Source: Baylisascaris procyonis | Lineage: Eukaryota > Nematoda > Chromadorea > Rhabditida > Ascarididae | NCBI GenBank assembly: GCA_037389465.1 | Contig: JAZARR010000181.1 | Location: 62,001 to 126,000, forward strand | Length of the DNA stretch: 64,000 nt | Reading direction: 5' to 3' | Shown here: in pieces, positions 36,269 to 48,599 of the stretch | Position numbering within the stretch: the stretch's first letter is position 1 | Layout of the letters: each line of letters begins with the position of its first letter | Program-made: the position numbers and the translations under genes | Notes under the pieces: model-generated | The model's input: the letters and a program-made list of their open reading frames with translations, nothing else | Told to the model about the DNA's origin: nothing | Database searches by the model: none

Positions 36269-36340
<72 letters not shown>
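36269..36340. repeat. (TA)n microsatellite
   Basis: About 72 bp of uninterrupted AT dinucleotides in an intron of G2, 60 bp from the end of an exon. Confidence 0.97.
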
Positions 36341-36343
<3 letters not shown>

Positions 36344-36400
36344 TATATCAAAAAGAAAATGGCAAACCTCTCTGTAAGCATGCAGCTCCATACTCATTAC

Positions 36401-36460
36401 CTTCATGCACTTCAGTAACCGCTTCCTTCCCATCGACAGTTTCTTGCGTTCTTCTTCGAG
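36401..36460 (-). CDS. Probable G2 exon, coiled coil (20 codons)
   Basis: It reads [20 protein letters not shown] up to donor GTAATG. Upstream is an unusual run of three GTAAG units after a TTTCCAG, so the acceptor is unclear. Phase 0 at both ends fits the exon at 36786-36950. Confidence 0.5.
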
Positions 36461-36785
36461 CTTACTTACTTATTTACCTGGAAATCACTCATCATTCAGC
36501 CGAAACATTCAACACAATTCATGAGAGCTGTACAGCGCTAAGTGCAGAGTAAGTGTTCCTGCAGTCGACCATATTTCACCAAGACCAGATCACAAGATCT
36601 TCGAGGAAATGAACTCCGGTCGCGCATGAACACAGTCTAGATTATGTGCCCATCGCCTTGTTTCAAGGGCACAAAAAAGCAAGACTGGTTCCTGAATGTA
36701 GCAGTATTCACTACCTACCATTGGCACGGATATATTAGACACCAGTTTTATTCAGCCAATACACCACTACAAAAAGCAGACTTAC

Positions 36786-36950
36786 TTTAGAATTCAGCTG
36801 TTCGTTTTGGCCAAGATTCGATTGCGAATTGCGCTGCACTTCTTCCAACATATTAATCTTTCACTCATAGCGTGAATTTCACCGTGAGCAGTCATACGAA
36901 CTTCCATCTTCGTACTGCAGGTATTCCTGGATGAATCGGCGCCAATTCCA
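36786..36950 (-). CDS. G2 exon with two frame breaks, coiled coil
   Basis: Acceptor CGTTTTAG and donor GTAAGT; 165 bp, a multiple of three. The first third is open as WNWRRFIQEYLQYEDG, the last as NMLEEVQRNSQSNLGQNEQL. Both are in the same frame, but it contains two TGAs between them. The middle is open in another frame as MTAHGEIHAMSERL. Two compensating single-base errors would give one continuous helical exon. A real 26-bp intron is too short to be likely. Confidence 0.55.
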
Positions 36951-37240
36951 CTAAAACGAATGTGATGCATAGTATGTCATCTCTTCAATCAGTTTGAATC
37001 TAACGCTCGAATAAATAATTAAGAAGCAGCTACGAAACTATCCTAGTGCAATACCGAGAAATCCTCAAGCTTAAACGACTAAATCTGCCCACTGAGTTTA
37101 AGTCGCAGCTATGTCCAAACAATAAATACTACTGAATAAGCATGTGAAAATTACTTGTTCACTAATTTGGCTTAAAACAACCTTAAATATATACGGATCT
37201 ATGTATGGACCCTCCTTCCGAATAAATGAGTGTGTGATAT

Positions 37241-40200
37241 ACCCACCCCCCAGCACACCGCCATCAGATCAACCACCCCCCTCCAGTCACACTATCATCA
37301 GATGACGTACCCCCTCCCCAGCACGCTGTTATCAGATGACATACCCCTCCCCAGCACACTATCATCAGATGACATACCCCCTCCCCAGCATACTGTCATC
37401 AGTTGACACACTTAGCCCCAGCACGCTGTCATCAGATGACATACCCCCTCCCAGCACACTGCCATCAGTTGACACATTTAGCCCCAGCACGCTGTTATCA
37501 GATGACACACTCAGCCCCAGCACGCTGTCATCAGATGACATACCCCCCCCCCAATCATACTATCATCGGATGACACACCCTCCCCCCAGCACACTGTCAT
37601 CAGTTGACACACTCAGCCCCGGCACGCTGTTATCAGATGACATACCCCCTCCCCAGCACACTGTCATCAGTTGACACACTCAGCCCCAGCACACTGTCAT
37701 CAGATGACATACCCCCTCCCCAGCATACTGTCATCAGTTGACACACTAAGTCTCAGCACGCTGTTATCAGATGACACACTCAGCCCCAGCACGTTGTCAT
37801 CAGATGACATACCCCCCCCCCAATCATACTATCATCAGACGACACACCCCCTCCCCAGCACACTGTCATCAGCTGACACACTCAGCCCCAGCACGCTGTC
37901 ATCAGATGACATACCCCCTCCCCAGCACACTGTCATCAGTTGACACACTCAGCCCCAGCACGCTGTTATCAGATGACATACCCCCTCCCCAGCACACTGT
38001 CATCAGTTGACACACTTAGCCCCAGCACTCTGTCATCAGATGACATACCCCCTCCCCAGCATAGTCATCAGTTGACACACTCAGCCCCAGCACACTGTTA
38101 TCAGATGACATACCCCCTCCCCAGCACACTGTCATCAGTTGACACACTTAGCCCCAGCACTCTGTCATCAGATGACATACCCCCTCCCCAGCATAGTCAT
38201 CAGTTGACACACTCAGCCCCAGCACACTGTTATCAGATGACATACCCCCTCCCCAGCACACTGTCTCAGTTGACACACTCAGCCCCAGCACGCTGTTATC
38301 AGATGACATACCCCCTCCCCAGCACACTGTCATCAGCTGACACACTCAGCCCCAGCACGCTGTCATCAGATGACATACCCCCTTCCCAGCATACTGTCAT
38401 CATTTGACACACTCAGCCCCAGCACGCTGTTATCAGATGACACACTCAGCCCCAGCACGCTGTCATCAGATGACATACCCCCCCCCAATCATACTATCAT
38501 CAGATGACACACCCCCTCCCCAGCATACTGTCATCAATTGACACGTCAGCCTCAGCACGCTGTCATCAGATGACATACCCCCTCCCCAGCACACTGTCAT
38601 CAGTTGACACACTTAGCCCCAGCACACTGTTATCAGATGACATACCCCCTCCCCAGCACACTGTCTCAGTTGACACACTCAGCCCCAGCACGCTGTCATC
38701 AGATGACATACCCCCTCCCCAGCACATTGTCATCAGTTGACACACTTAGCCCCAGTACGCTGTTATCAGATGACATACCCCCTCCCCAGCATACTGTCAT
38801 CAGTTGACACACTTAGCCCCAGCACACTGTTATCAGATGACATACCCCCCTCCCCAGCACACTGTCTCAGTTGACACACTCAGCCCCAGCACGCTGTCAT
38901 CAGATGACTTCCCCCCTCCCCAATCATACTATCATCAGATGGCACACCCCCTCCCCAGCACATTGTCATCAGTTGACACACTTAGCCCCAGCACGCTGTT
39001 ATCAGATGACACACCCTCCCCCCAGCACACTGTTATCAGTTGACACACTCAGCACCAGCACGCTGTCATCAGATGACATACCCCCCCCCCCAATCATACT
39101 ATCATCGGATGACACACCCTCCCCCCAGCACACTGTCATCAGTTGACACACTCAGCCCCAGCACGCTGTCATCAGATGACATACCCCCTCCCCAGCATAC
39201 TGTCATCAGTCGACACACTCAGCCCCAGCACGCTGTTATCAGATGACACACTCAGCCCCAGCGCGCTGTCATCAGATGACAGTCCCCCCCCAATCATACT
39301 ATCATCGGATGACGTACCTCCTCCCCAGCACACTGTCATCAGTTGACACACTCAGCCCCAGCGCGCTGTCATCAGATGACATACCCCCCCCCCCAATCAT
39401 ACTATCATCGGATGACGTACCTCCTCCCCAGCACACTGTCATCAGTTGACACACTCAGCCCCAGCACGCTGTTATCAGATGACATACCCCCTCCCCAGCA
39501 CACTGTCATCAGTTGACACACTCAGCCCCAGCAGACTGTCATCAGATGACATACCCCCTCCCCAGCATACTGTCATCAGTTGACACACTAAGTCTCAGCA
39601 CGCTGTTATCAGATGACACACTCAGCCCCAGCACGTTGTCATCAGATGACATACCCCCTCCCCAGCACATTGTCATCAGTTGACACACTTAGCCCCAGTA
39701 CGCTGTTATCAGATGACATACCCCCTCCCCAGCATACTGTCATCAGTTGACACACTTAGCCCCAGCACACTGTTATCAGATGACATACCCCCCTCCCCAG
39801 CACACTGTCTCAGTTGACACACTCAGCCCCAGCACGCTGTCATCAGATGACTTCCCCCCTCCCCAATCATACTATCATCAGATCGCACACCCCCTCCCCA
39901 GCACATTGTCATCAGTTGACACACTTAGCCCCAGCACGCTGTTATCAGATGACACACCCTCCCCCAGCACACTGTCATCAGTTGACACACTCAGCCCCAG
40001 CACGCTGTCATCAGATGACATACCCCCCCCCCCAATCATACTATCATCGGATGACACACCCTCCCCCCAGCACACTGTCATCAGTTGACACACTCAGCCC
40101 CAGCACGCTGTCATCAGATGACATACCCCCTCCCCAGCATACTGTCATCAGTCGACACACTCAGCCCCAGCACGCTGTTATCAGATGACACACTCAGCCC

Positions 40201-42180
40201 CAGCGCGCTGTCATCAGATGACAGTCCCCCCCCCCAATCATACTATCATCGGATGACGTACCTCCTCCCCAGCACACTGTCATCAGTTGACACACTCAGC
40301 CCCAGCGCGCTGTCATCAGATGACATACCCCCCCCCAATCACACTATCATCGGATGACGTACCTCCTCCCCAGCACACTGTCATCAGTTGACACACTCAG
40401 CCCCAGCACGCTGTTATCAGATGACATACCCCCTCCCCAGCACACTGTCATCAGTTGACACACTCAGCCCCAGCAGACTGTCATCAGATGACATACCCCC
40501 TCCCCAGCATACTGTCATCAGTTGACACACTAAGTCTCAGCACGCTGTTATCAGATGACACACTCAGCCCCAGCACGTTGTCATCAGATGACATACCCCC
40601 CCCAATCATACTATCATCAGACGACACACCCCCTCCCCAGCACACTGTCTCAGTTGACACACTCAGCCCCAGCACGCTGTCATCAGATGACATACCCCCT
40701 CCCCAGCACACTGTCATCAGTTGACACACTCAGCCCCAGCACACTGTTATCAGATGACATACCCCCTCCCCAGCACACTGTCATCAGTTGACACACTTAG
40801 CCCCTGCACTCTGCCATCAGATGACATACCCCCTCCCAGCACACTGCCACCAGTTGACACATTTAGCCCCAGCACGCTGTCATCAGATGACATACCCCCT
40901 CCCCAGCACACTGCCATCAGTTGACACATTTAGCACCAGCACGCTGTTATCAGATGACACACCCTCCCCCCCCCCAGCACACTGTCATCAGTTGACACAC
41001 TCATCCCCAGCACGCTGTTATCAGATGACACACTCAGCCCCAGCACGCTGTCATCAGATGACATATCCCCCCCCCCCCCAATCATACTATCATCAGATGA
41101 CACACCCCCTCCCCAGCATACTGTCTTCAATTGACACGTCAGCCTCAGCACGCTGTCATCAGATGACATACCCCCTCCAAAGCACATTGTTATCAGTTGA
41201 CACACTTAGCCCCAGCACGCTGTTATCAGATGACATACCCCCTCCCCAGCATACTGTCATCAGTTGACACACTAAGTCTCAGCACGCTGTTATCAGATGA
41301 CACACTCAGCCCCAGCACGTTGTCATCAGATGACATACCCCCCCCAATCATACTATCATCAGACGACACACCCCCTCCCCAGCACACTGTCTCAGTTGAC
41401 ACACTCAGCCCCAGTACGCTGTCATCAGATGACATACCCCCTCCCCAGCACACTGTCATCAGTTGACACACTTAGCCCCAGCACTCTGCCATCAGATGAC
41501 ATACCCCCTCCCAGCACACTGCCATCAGTTGACACATTTAGCCCCAGCACACTGTCATCAGATGACACACCCCCTCCCCAGCATACTGTCATCAATTGAC
41601 ACACTCAGCCCCAGCACGCTGTTATCAGATGACACACTCAGCCCCAGCACGCTGTCATCAGATGACATACCCCCCCCCCAATCATACTATCATCGAATGA
41701 CGTACCTCCTCCCCAGCACACTGTCATCAGTTGACACACTCAGCCCCGGCACGCTGTTATCAGATGACATACCCTCTCCCCAGCACACTGTCATCAGTTG
41801 ACACACTCAGCCCCAGCACGCTGTTATCAGATGACATACCCCCTCCCCAGCACACTGTCATCAGTTGACACACTCAGCCCCAGCACACTGTCATCAGATG
41901 ACATACCCCCTCCCCAGCATACTGTCATCAGTTGACACACTAAGTCTCAGCACGCTGTTATCAGATGACACACTCAGCCCCAGCACGTTGTCATCAGATG
42001 ACATACCCCCCCCCAATCATACTATCATCAGATGGCACACCCCCTCCCCAGCACATTGTCATCAGTTGACACACTTAGCCCCAGCACGCTGTTATCAGAT
42101 GACACACCCTCCCCCCCCCCAGCACACTGTCATCAGTTGACACACTCAGCCCCAGCACGCTGTCATCATATGACATACCT
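37241..42180. repeat. 67-bp minisatellite, array 1
   Basis: About 4.9 kb of tandem units, each of two half-units of ~33 and ~34 bp. One half is CAGCACACTGTCATCAGTTG then ACACACT(C/T)AGCCC. The other is CAGCACGCTGTTATCAGATG then ACATACCCCCTCC. A third variant half-unit contains AATCATACTATCATC. Every half-unit is centred on a TGTCATCAG(A/T)TGACA palindrome. Longer blocks recur inside the array, for example 38804 onward and 39747 onward (943 bp apart), and 40455 and 41197 (742 bp apart). Open frames in all six frames are by-products of the repeat. Confidence 0.97.
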
Positions 42181-43506
42181 CAGCAGATGTCAATGAAGTA
42201 GAAATACGAAAAGAAGTGGTGAAAGCATCTTCCCTATTTCATCAGCTAAAATACATCCCCAGATCAACCAAACTCTACGCTAGCCACAGCGATTGCATAA
42301 GAAGTTTACTGGTATAAACGTCCTCACCATTCGTTGTTGTGGAGAGCACTGAAGACGATAGCGCAATGACGATATTGCAGTCGCCCATCCGACATTGAAA
42401 TCTTATCCAGCTTGCACATTTCACTGTAAAAAGGATCGGTTTTTCTTATTACTATTTAGTGGGCGCACAAAATTTTGACTAATACCTAAATCGATAAACG
42501 TAACGGAAGTAAACTCTCATAATAATTAAAAATGCGGCTATTATTTCCCTACACGTCACCTGGAATTATACATACACCTAAGTCACAAAATCTTTCAAAA
42601 CGATACATTCAATCAGCTATTTGCACTCTATACACCAATATGCTAATCACAAAATCGACAAATCATCTAACAATAAACTTTGGATCGTCACAGTAATGCA
42701 CTATATCGTGAAGTATGACGAATCCATCTGTTAAATGAATCGTCGTCACACAACAGAATATTTTCGCTTCCCATATTGCATAATGCTTTCTTCGGCTTTT
42801 ACCATTTGGCCAACGTATACCATTCTAAAGGCCCAAATATAGGAAAATATTTAGTGTAAAATTTTATGCGATTGTATTTTGCTAATTCAACCTTGCAAAC
42901 GACCACCCACATTATCACATAGAAGATGGCGGAAATACGATATGCTTGAAGAATCCCAAAGTTGAATGTATGTAAGAGAGTATACTTACTTGCTGCAATA
43001 AGTCGACCAATGATTCGATGAATTGACTCTGGTGTGCGCGAATGGTGTTTGCATTGGTCGTCGGAGCTGCACAGCTCGGCCATATCAGATGCTTCTTTTT
43101 CGCGTCGACTGCATCCACCCTGCATGTTGCTCATCGTCGTTTGCGTCTCTTCGAGGTATCTAACCACATTCATATTCTCGTTACCGATAACGATTTGATT
43201 CGAAGACGCTCATCTGCAATCTATCATCTATTATAATCCTTGCCTGACAACCACCGCCGTCTCATTATACCCGGTAGAGATGAGCTGCAGTACTGGCGAT
43301 TACGTGAAGAAAAAAAGTTAGCAGAAATTCTGTATGATCAGCTAAAAACTACATCGTTTTTATTCCACGCAACAACAACACTACTCTGCAAAACATATAT
43401 TCTGAATAACTTTCTCTTTCCTTTCATTAAAAAATTTCGTTTGGTGTCGAATTATGATTAGATAACGTCCCCCATCCCTTTTCATCGATATTTCTAATCA
43501 GATAAT
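42161..43506. repeat. Duplicated single-copy flank, copy 1 (pairs with 62655-64000)
   Basis: From the last minisatellite unit onward this sequence is the same as 62655-64000 at a constant offset of 20,494 bp, with only a few base differences seen (for example at 42208 and 42366-42368). The right limit is set only by the end of the window. Confidence 0.95.
42990..43173 (-). CDS. Exon in the duplicated flank, copy 1, frame uncertain
   Basis: A strong donor (GTAAGT) follows base 42990. Two minus frames run into it. One reads MNVVRYLEETQTTMSNMQGG, CSRREKEASDMAELCSSDDQ, then CKHHSRTPESIHRIIGRLIA. The other starts after CATGCAG and reads DAVDAKKKHLIWPSC then NANTIRAHQSQFIESLVDLL. Both look protein-like. 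The first is longer and stays open up to about 43215; the second fits an acceptor-like CATGCAG. Further upstream GATTGCAG opens ATGAGCGTCTTCG with donor GTAACG, a possible first exon. Its place in G2 (between 45.3 and 36.9 kb) is inferred from strand and order. Confidence 0.5.
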
Positions 43507-43509
43507 AAT

Positions 43510-44220
43510 CTAATAATTCCGACAAAACTGCCCAACTTATAAACACATTCGCCCAACCTATCTGTATGGAAAAGTATTTTCCCAAATGGGTAAAATTTAC
43601 TTTAAAAAATAAAATTCAAACCAGATGAACGAAACTGAACTACATGCTTACAAACGCGCAAAATGCTCAATGAGGAAATTTCGAGGCAGTCTCTTTACAG
43701 TGGAAAGCACATCTTATATTACAACTCTAATCAAAATTATCAGTATTTAGCAATGGAATATCACTTCATATCACTAAGGGAACGGTGTTACTAACAAACG
43801 TTGCATAAATGATGACGAACTATTAGACTTTCGGTATTTTATAATAATAAAAAAACTCACATAATATCAACCTAAATGTTTATTGGCAACGATATTGCTA
43901 CCGTTAGTATATCGCCATACGCCATACATACAACGGATTGCCTTCGATTATTTATGAAACACCAAACACCATATGCCTTCGATTATTCGAAGGAACATAC
44001 GAAACCACCACTACTCCGATTTTATTTATGAAGAAACCAAAACGTGAAAACTGGTTTGTGAGGCCGATCATGTTGTAAACTATAAACAGCTTCGAAAGTT
44101 GCAGTTTTTTGCATTAAGTTTTGTAATAGGGGACAACGATATTTAAACCCTTTCCTTCTCATACGTAAACGAAGGTATATCCCTTATAAAGGCTGAAAAA
44201 CGCAAACGAAATAGCAATAA
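43510..44220. other. No gene recognised
   Basis: AT-rich intergenic or intronic DNA with no open frame that has supporting splice sites. Confidence 0.5.
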
Positions 44221-44227
44221 ATCGTAC

Positions 44228-44342
44228 CTGCATGACGTAATGCTCAACACCTTTTCTTGTATAGGCCTGCTAGCCGCCTCGGAAGCAGTGTTCCATCTTC
44301 TCGAATAAAGTGCTCTAGTATGAGCACATCAGTATACTTTAC
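44228..44342 (-). CDS. Exon like mitochondrial ribosomal protein S18 (mS18a type)
   Basis: Acceptor TTATTTTTAG and donor GTACGA. It reads VKYTDVLILEHFIREDGTLL then PRRLAGLYKKR, and after a one-base frame change VEHYVMQ. This follows the ribosomal S18 pattern: a Tyr-Thr/Lys-Asp-Val start, hydrophobic helix, Phe-x-x-x-x-Gly, then Leu-Pro-Arg-Arg-x-x-Gly-Leu and a basic Val/Ala-rich helix. S18 proteins sit in the small ribosomal subunit. Only one exon is visible; the N-terminal CxxC part and C-terminal end were not found nearby. The frame break near 44248-44260 is either a base error or a sign that this is a decayed copy inside another gene. Confidence 0.62.
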
Positions 44343-45325
44343 CTAAAAATAAACGTTATGACAACTTTCATAGGGAAACCGAACATGTACGTCTATAACA
44401 TAAACCTTAAAATGACCCAACAGACATCTGCATTCAACGCTCATCTAGATGGTAAATGGCTGGCACTAACGATGCTCAAATCCTTGGTTTTGAGGTCCTG
44501 AGAACCATAAAATAAACTCAAAAAGTCTTCTTTGACATGCACCATAAGTAATCATATCATTCCTAACTACAAAAGCTATAGCAGCAATCAGGCGTTTGCC
44601 GCCTTAATCCTTCCCCCTTCCTCTTAGCTACGCCCTGATTCTGTCACAAATATTTATCAAACATTTCAGAAATAAGAGTAAGCGGGAAGCATCATGAAAC
44701 TCTAAACGAGATGGTATATTAAGAAAGGGCAAATCAAATCCCCTCGCTTGCCTCAATGAGCCTTTCAAAGTCATGAACCTCAAGAACGCCGTAAAGAACT
44801 TCCATTCAGCTGCAAACAATCACTGCAAAACATTTAACAGCTTCAAAATTTTGCAAACAAATCCATTCCCACAATGCATAACCCAACATATCCCTAAGAG
44901 ATATGTGCCGGTCATCACATACCCATTAGCGCTCGCTGTGCGAACGCAATTCTTCATACATTCATTTATTCATTTATTCCTCATACATTTTCACATGAAA
45001 ATAACAACTACGTGAGTAATCTAAAAAATCAACGAGAACATTGCATAATTACGCAATCCCTAACTCAAAAAAATCCATCGTTTCTATCAATGCTTCCTCA
45101 CTTAATATTAGTGAAATATATAGTCTACATGCACGTACACAAAGACCTCAACCGCTCTTATGGAGTCTACGCCTAATTTCCCTATGCAAATGTGACAACC
45201 CATTGAGACGGTGTGATTAACACTGAAAATACCGCAATGAAACCAACCAATAAAAATAAGCCAATAATTATCGAGCAAGAATATAGATCCTCTCTTATTG
45301 CACCCGAGAGCAGTTAAAGACTCAC

Positions 45326-45445
45326 CTGTCCAACCACTCGCAGCTGATGACGGGCGGTGCGTTTGCTGCGGCTTCCTCCATCTGATCTCCAGCTGCCAGG
45401 TCCTCGTTTTCACCCATCTTCGGATAACGCGGTTGTTGACGCACT
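45326..45445 (-). CDS. First exon of G2 or a neighbouring gene
   Basis: A textbook acceptor (CGCCTGTTTCAG) is followed by 28 bp of leader and an ATG at 45417. The frame reads MGENEDLAAGDQMEEAAANA then PPVISCEWLD, with donor GTGAGT leaving two bases. An acceptor just before a start codon is what a spliced-leader trans-splice site looks like in nematodes; I infer this, since the leader itself is not genomic here. The acidic Ala-rich N-terminus looks disordered. I place it at the start of G2 by strand and order, but the mS18a-like exon lies between it and the next G2 candidate. Confidence 0.68.
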
Positions 45446-45449
45446 CTGA

Positions 45450-48400
45450 AACAGGCGAAATGTATATCGATGGCGTATCACTTGCATCAATCCAATCTAA
45501 CATCACTACACCAAAATAAAACATCACTGACTTACTGCCACATTACATAAATTCTTGCAAGAAACACATTTAAAAGGATGCATCGCATTATGTCCGCACT
45601 ACCTACGGTATTTCAAAACTGAGAGATATTCAGGCACAGCTTCAAGTTGCATGTCCGAGAATGTCTTCACAGCTAAGTACGACCGATTGCAAAATCAACT
45701 AAATAAGCAAACGAATCCACAATAGCCGTTTCAAACTAAGGAATTCGCTTTGAGGATTGTTAGTTATTACTCACTCCCTCTTCCCCAATGGATGGAAAAA
45801 TTGAGGGATGTGGAGAAGAATGAGCACTGGGACCCCAACAGCTTGGGAAGCCGGCATGTTCATTCACGCGTACACGACGCATTTGGACTCAAACACTCGG
45901 CCGTATCTACAAATAAGCAGACAAATCTGTCATAGCTAAGGAATGACAACCCCTATGAAGTAGAAGCAGCCTAGGATTCCCATGAATGCTTCTTGTTCCC
46001 TCATACGTATACCAATATTTTAAAAACCTCTATTGAACACACACGCTAAAAGTCTCAGTAGCTATAAGTGTCAGCTACATATATGCTACGCGACACAAAT
46101 GCACACCAAACGGCACAGCCACAGCGCAGCAAACAGTTAAAACCACGCCGTACAAAGCACTATACCGCGCACCCTTAGCACTCATCAGCGAGGCCCAACA
46201 ACCTTCACACCACATGAACAACACTGAGCTCTGCAACAGAAGACAGTGCTTATATGTGCGCGCAATTCATTACTTTGGCCCCAACATTACGTTTTGCATC
46301 ACAGTAAAGATACGCGGTGCGATCCCTCCATGCCAGCAAGCATTCGCGCTCAGTGATACTCAAGTAAAGGCCATCCCATTCGATCTAACGCTTTACTTTA
46401 GCATCAGTAAAAATGAAACAACAGAACGATGAGAAAATAACTTTTGTAGGTGATAAAAAAAAAAACATTCTCAACGTGAATTGAACCAATGTTACTGCGA
46501 AAATATCAAACAAAACATCAGACGAGTGACTACATTCAAAATTATTGCAGTCCGTAAAACAGTTCTACCCCGCGCAACGAGCAATTCGTAGAACGTTCCA
46601 AATCATTGACTAATGGTTGCAACAACCAACCAAACCCAACGTCAAACCAATCAAAGCTTGTTCGGCGAACCCCGCCCGCTCGTTCCTATCACGGTGGAAA
46701 TACTCCTCCCCTTTCAACAAACCTTTCTCATATAATTTTTCGGAAATTACATTTCTTCCCTAAAATTATCGGAAAAAGGCGGCGAATTTTGCATAAAAAG
46801 TTCTCAACTGATTCCACTCACCATTCCATCCGAAACTCAAACAAGTCAAAAATGCACTTACAAATGCTAATGACAGCACCAAAATAAACCCCTAACGAAA
46901 CAACATTATAAGAAGGTGAAGGATAACGGCTTAACGCTTCATCGATTTTCACTAACCACCTATTTCTTCCATTCAGTTTAATATACGGAACAACAATTCG
47001 TTTAGAGCATCAAAAGAGTATCCGCAAATGGCAAAGTCGTAAAACGATCGAAAATATTACATAAGAAAATGACCATAAAGAAGAAAATGAGTGTCGTTGA
47101 CGATCGAAAATGGAAATAAAATAATACGCGAAAATGCCGAAAATAGTGCTAGTAAGTATCTCTAACTATATGCAGCTGACTATAATAATTGTATGTGTTG
47201 AATTACAACTATATACAAAAAAAAAAAAACTTTTGCTTTGGGTAGTACGGATGAAACAAAAATGAGAGATTCATTTACTGAAAGCAGAACAAAGTACTGC
47301 AAAAATAAGGGCATTTTTGTACTTTCCAGTACGTAGTAATTTGCCTATAAACCTTTCATAAGGTAGAAGAATTCTCCGTAACCCCCTCCCCCCCGCATGC
47401 AAGATTATAACGAATGATCTTTTCTCTTTTTTTTCTCTAGCCCTCATCACAAAAAATTTCTCGGCGGTTTGTAGGTCATTTCTGAAGTCGGACATAGACG
47501 GCAAACCAGAAATGAAAGCTCTCTGCAAACAGAAAACCCAAAAATGACGAAGACCCGGAAAGAGAGAAGAGGACACTTCAAAGAAGGACAAATGAGGAGA
47601 AAGAAGAAGGATAAATGACGAAGAAGAAGAAGAGGACAATGACGAAGACCCGGGAGAGGACATTTCCACCCCTTCCTGCGTCTCCCACAATTCTTTCTTT
47701 TTGCCTCTCACTCTATGCTTTGATAACCCTGCTAAATTGGCTATGACAAACAAATAAATATCGAAGAATCAGCGTTATATTATTTCATTCAATTTGAATT
47801 CAATACGGAAATATAGTTATATGAATTCGTTTTGAAAAAAATACAAAGAAAAAAAGCGCAATTACCGAATTATTTTTGATCTTAGAAAATCTGAAAATTG
47901 GAATTTTACGCACATAAATCTAATTAAAAAAGGGTTTCTAATTATTCCATTCTGCATTTGATGAATAGTGAAAAAGTGAAACGGCGGTCAAATATCTGAT
48001 ATTTGGAAAACAAGCGAGCTAAAAAACAATAACTGAGAAATTTCACTATAAGGGATAAGTTCAAAATGTCTGCAAATATACGAATAAAATCATGTCATTC
48101 ATAACTTTTAATAGTTACATGCCGAATAAGAAAAAAAAGTTCCATACCGAATAAGGAAATAAAACAGAAAATAAAAAAGCGATATGTAAATTATAAATAT
48201 TCATATAAAAATGACGAAAAAAAGTGTGAAATAAAAGGAAATAAAATGGCTGAAGTTAGAGAAATTGTCCCCCACTCTCTTGCTATCAGTGGGAAAGAAC
48301 AACCCAGACGCATCTTATGTTTATTCTAATCTCACTTCTTACAAATTTTCACTTCAGTTGTATCAAACTCAATCCAAAAGAAACCAACAAATTGAACAAT

Positions 48401-48500
48401 TCAAGCCCAACACTTAACACTCACTAATCAATCAACAAAACAATCATTAAATATGTTATGAATCAGCGTTAACGATGAAAATTATTGTACTAAAGATGAA
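45450..48500. other. Intergenic or intronic, no firm exon
   Basis: Open frames at 46606-46887 (plus) and 47271-47753 (minus) are low-complexity or lack splice support. A purine-rich, GAA-type stretch lies at 47560-47660 and a poly(A) run at 47217-47230. Confidence 0.45.
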
Positions 48501-48531
48501 AATTCAAAAAAATATATGCAAAATCACTTAC

Positions 48532-48599
48532 CATTGGTCCGCTCGATTTCGAAACACCATTATTGTTGTGCGAACTTGTTGCACAGACGTACCTGTTTA
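48532..48599 (-). CDS. Probable G1 exon, Ser/Asn-rich
   Basis: Acceptor AAATTTCAG and donor GTAAGT. Best frame: YVCATSSHNNNGVSKSSGPM. A second acceptor-like CAG lies 8 bases in. The start phase does not match the exon before it, so the join is unresolved. Confidence 0.42.

Noticed and set aside
36786..36950. A 26-bp intron inside the exon at 36.8-36.95 kb
   Set aside because: It would explain the two TGAs, but it is shorter than known nematode introns; compensating base errors are more likely.
37336..42140. Dozens of overlapping open frames in the minisatellite, all built of the same short peptide
   Set aside because: By-product of a 67-bp repeat; all frames in both directions are open in places.
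47271..47753. 160-codon minus frame
   Set aside because: Contains a poly-Ser stretch from GAA-type simple sequence and has no matching splice sites or family motif.
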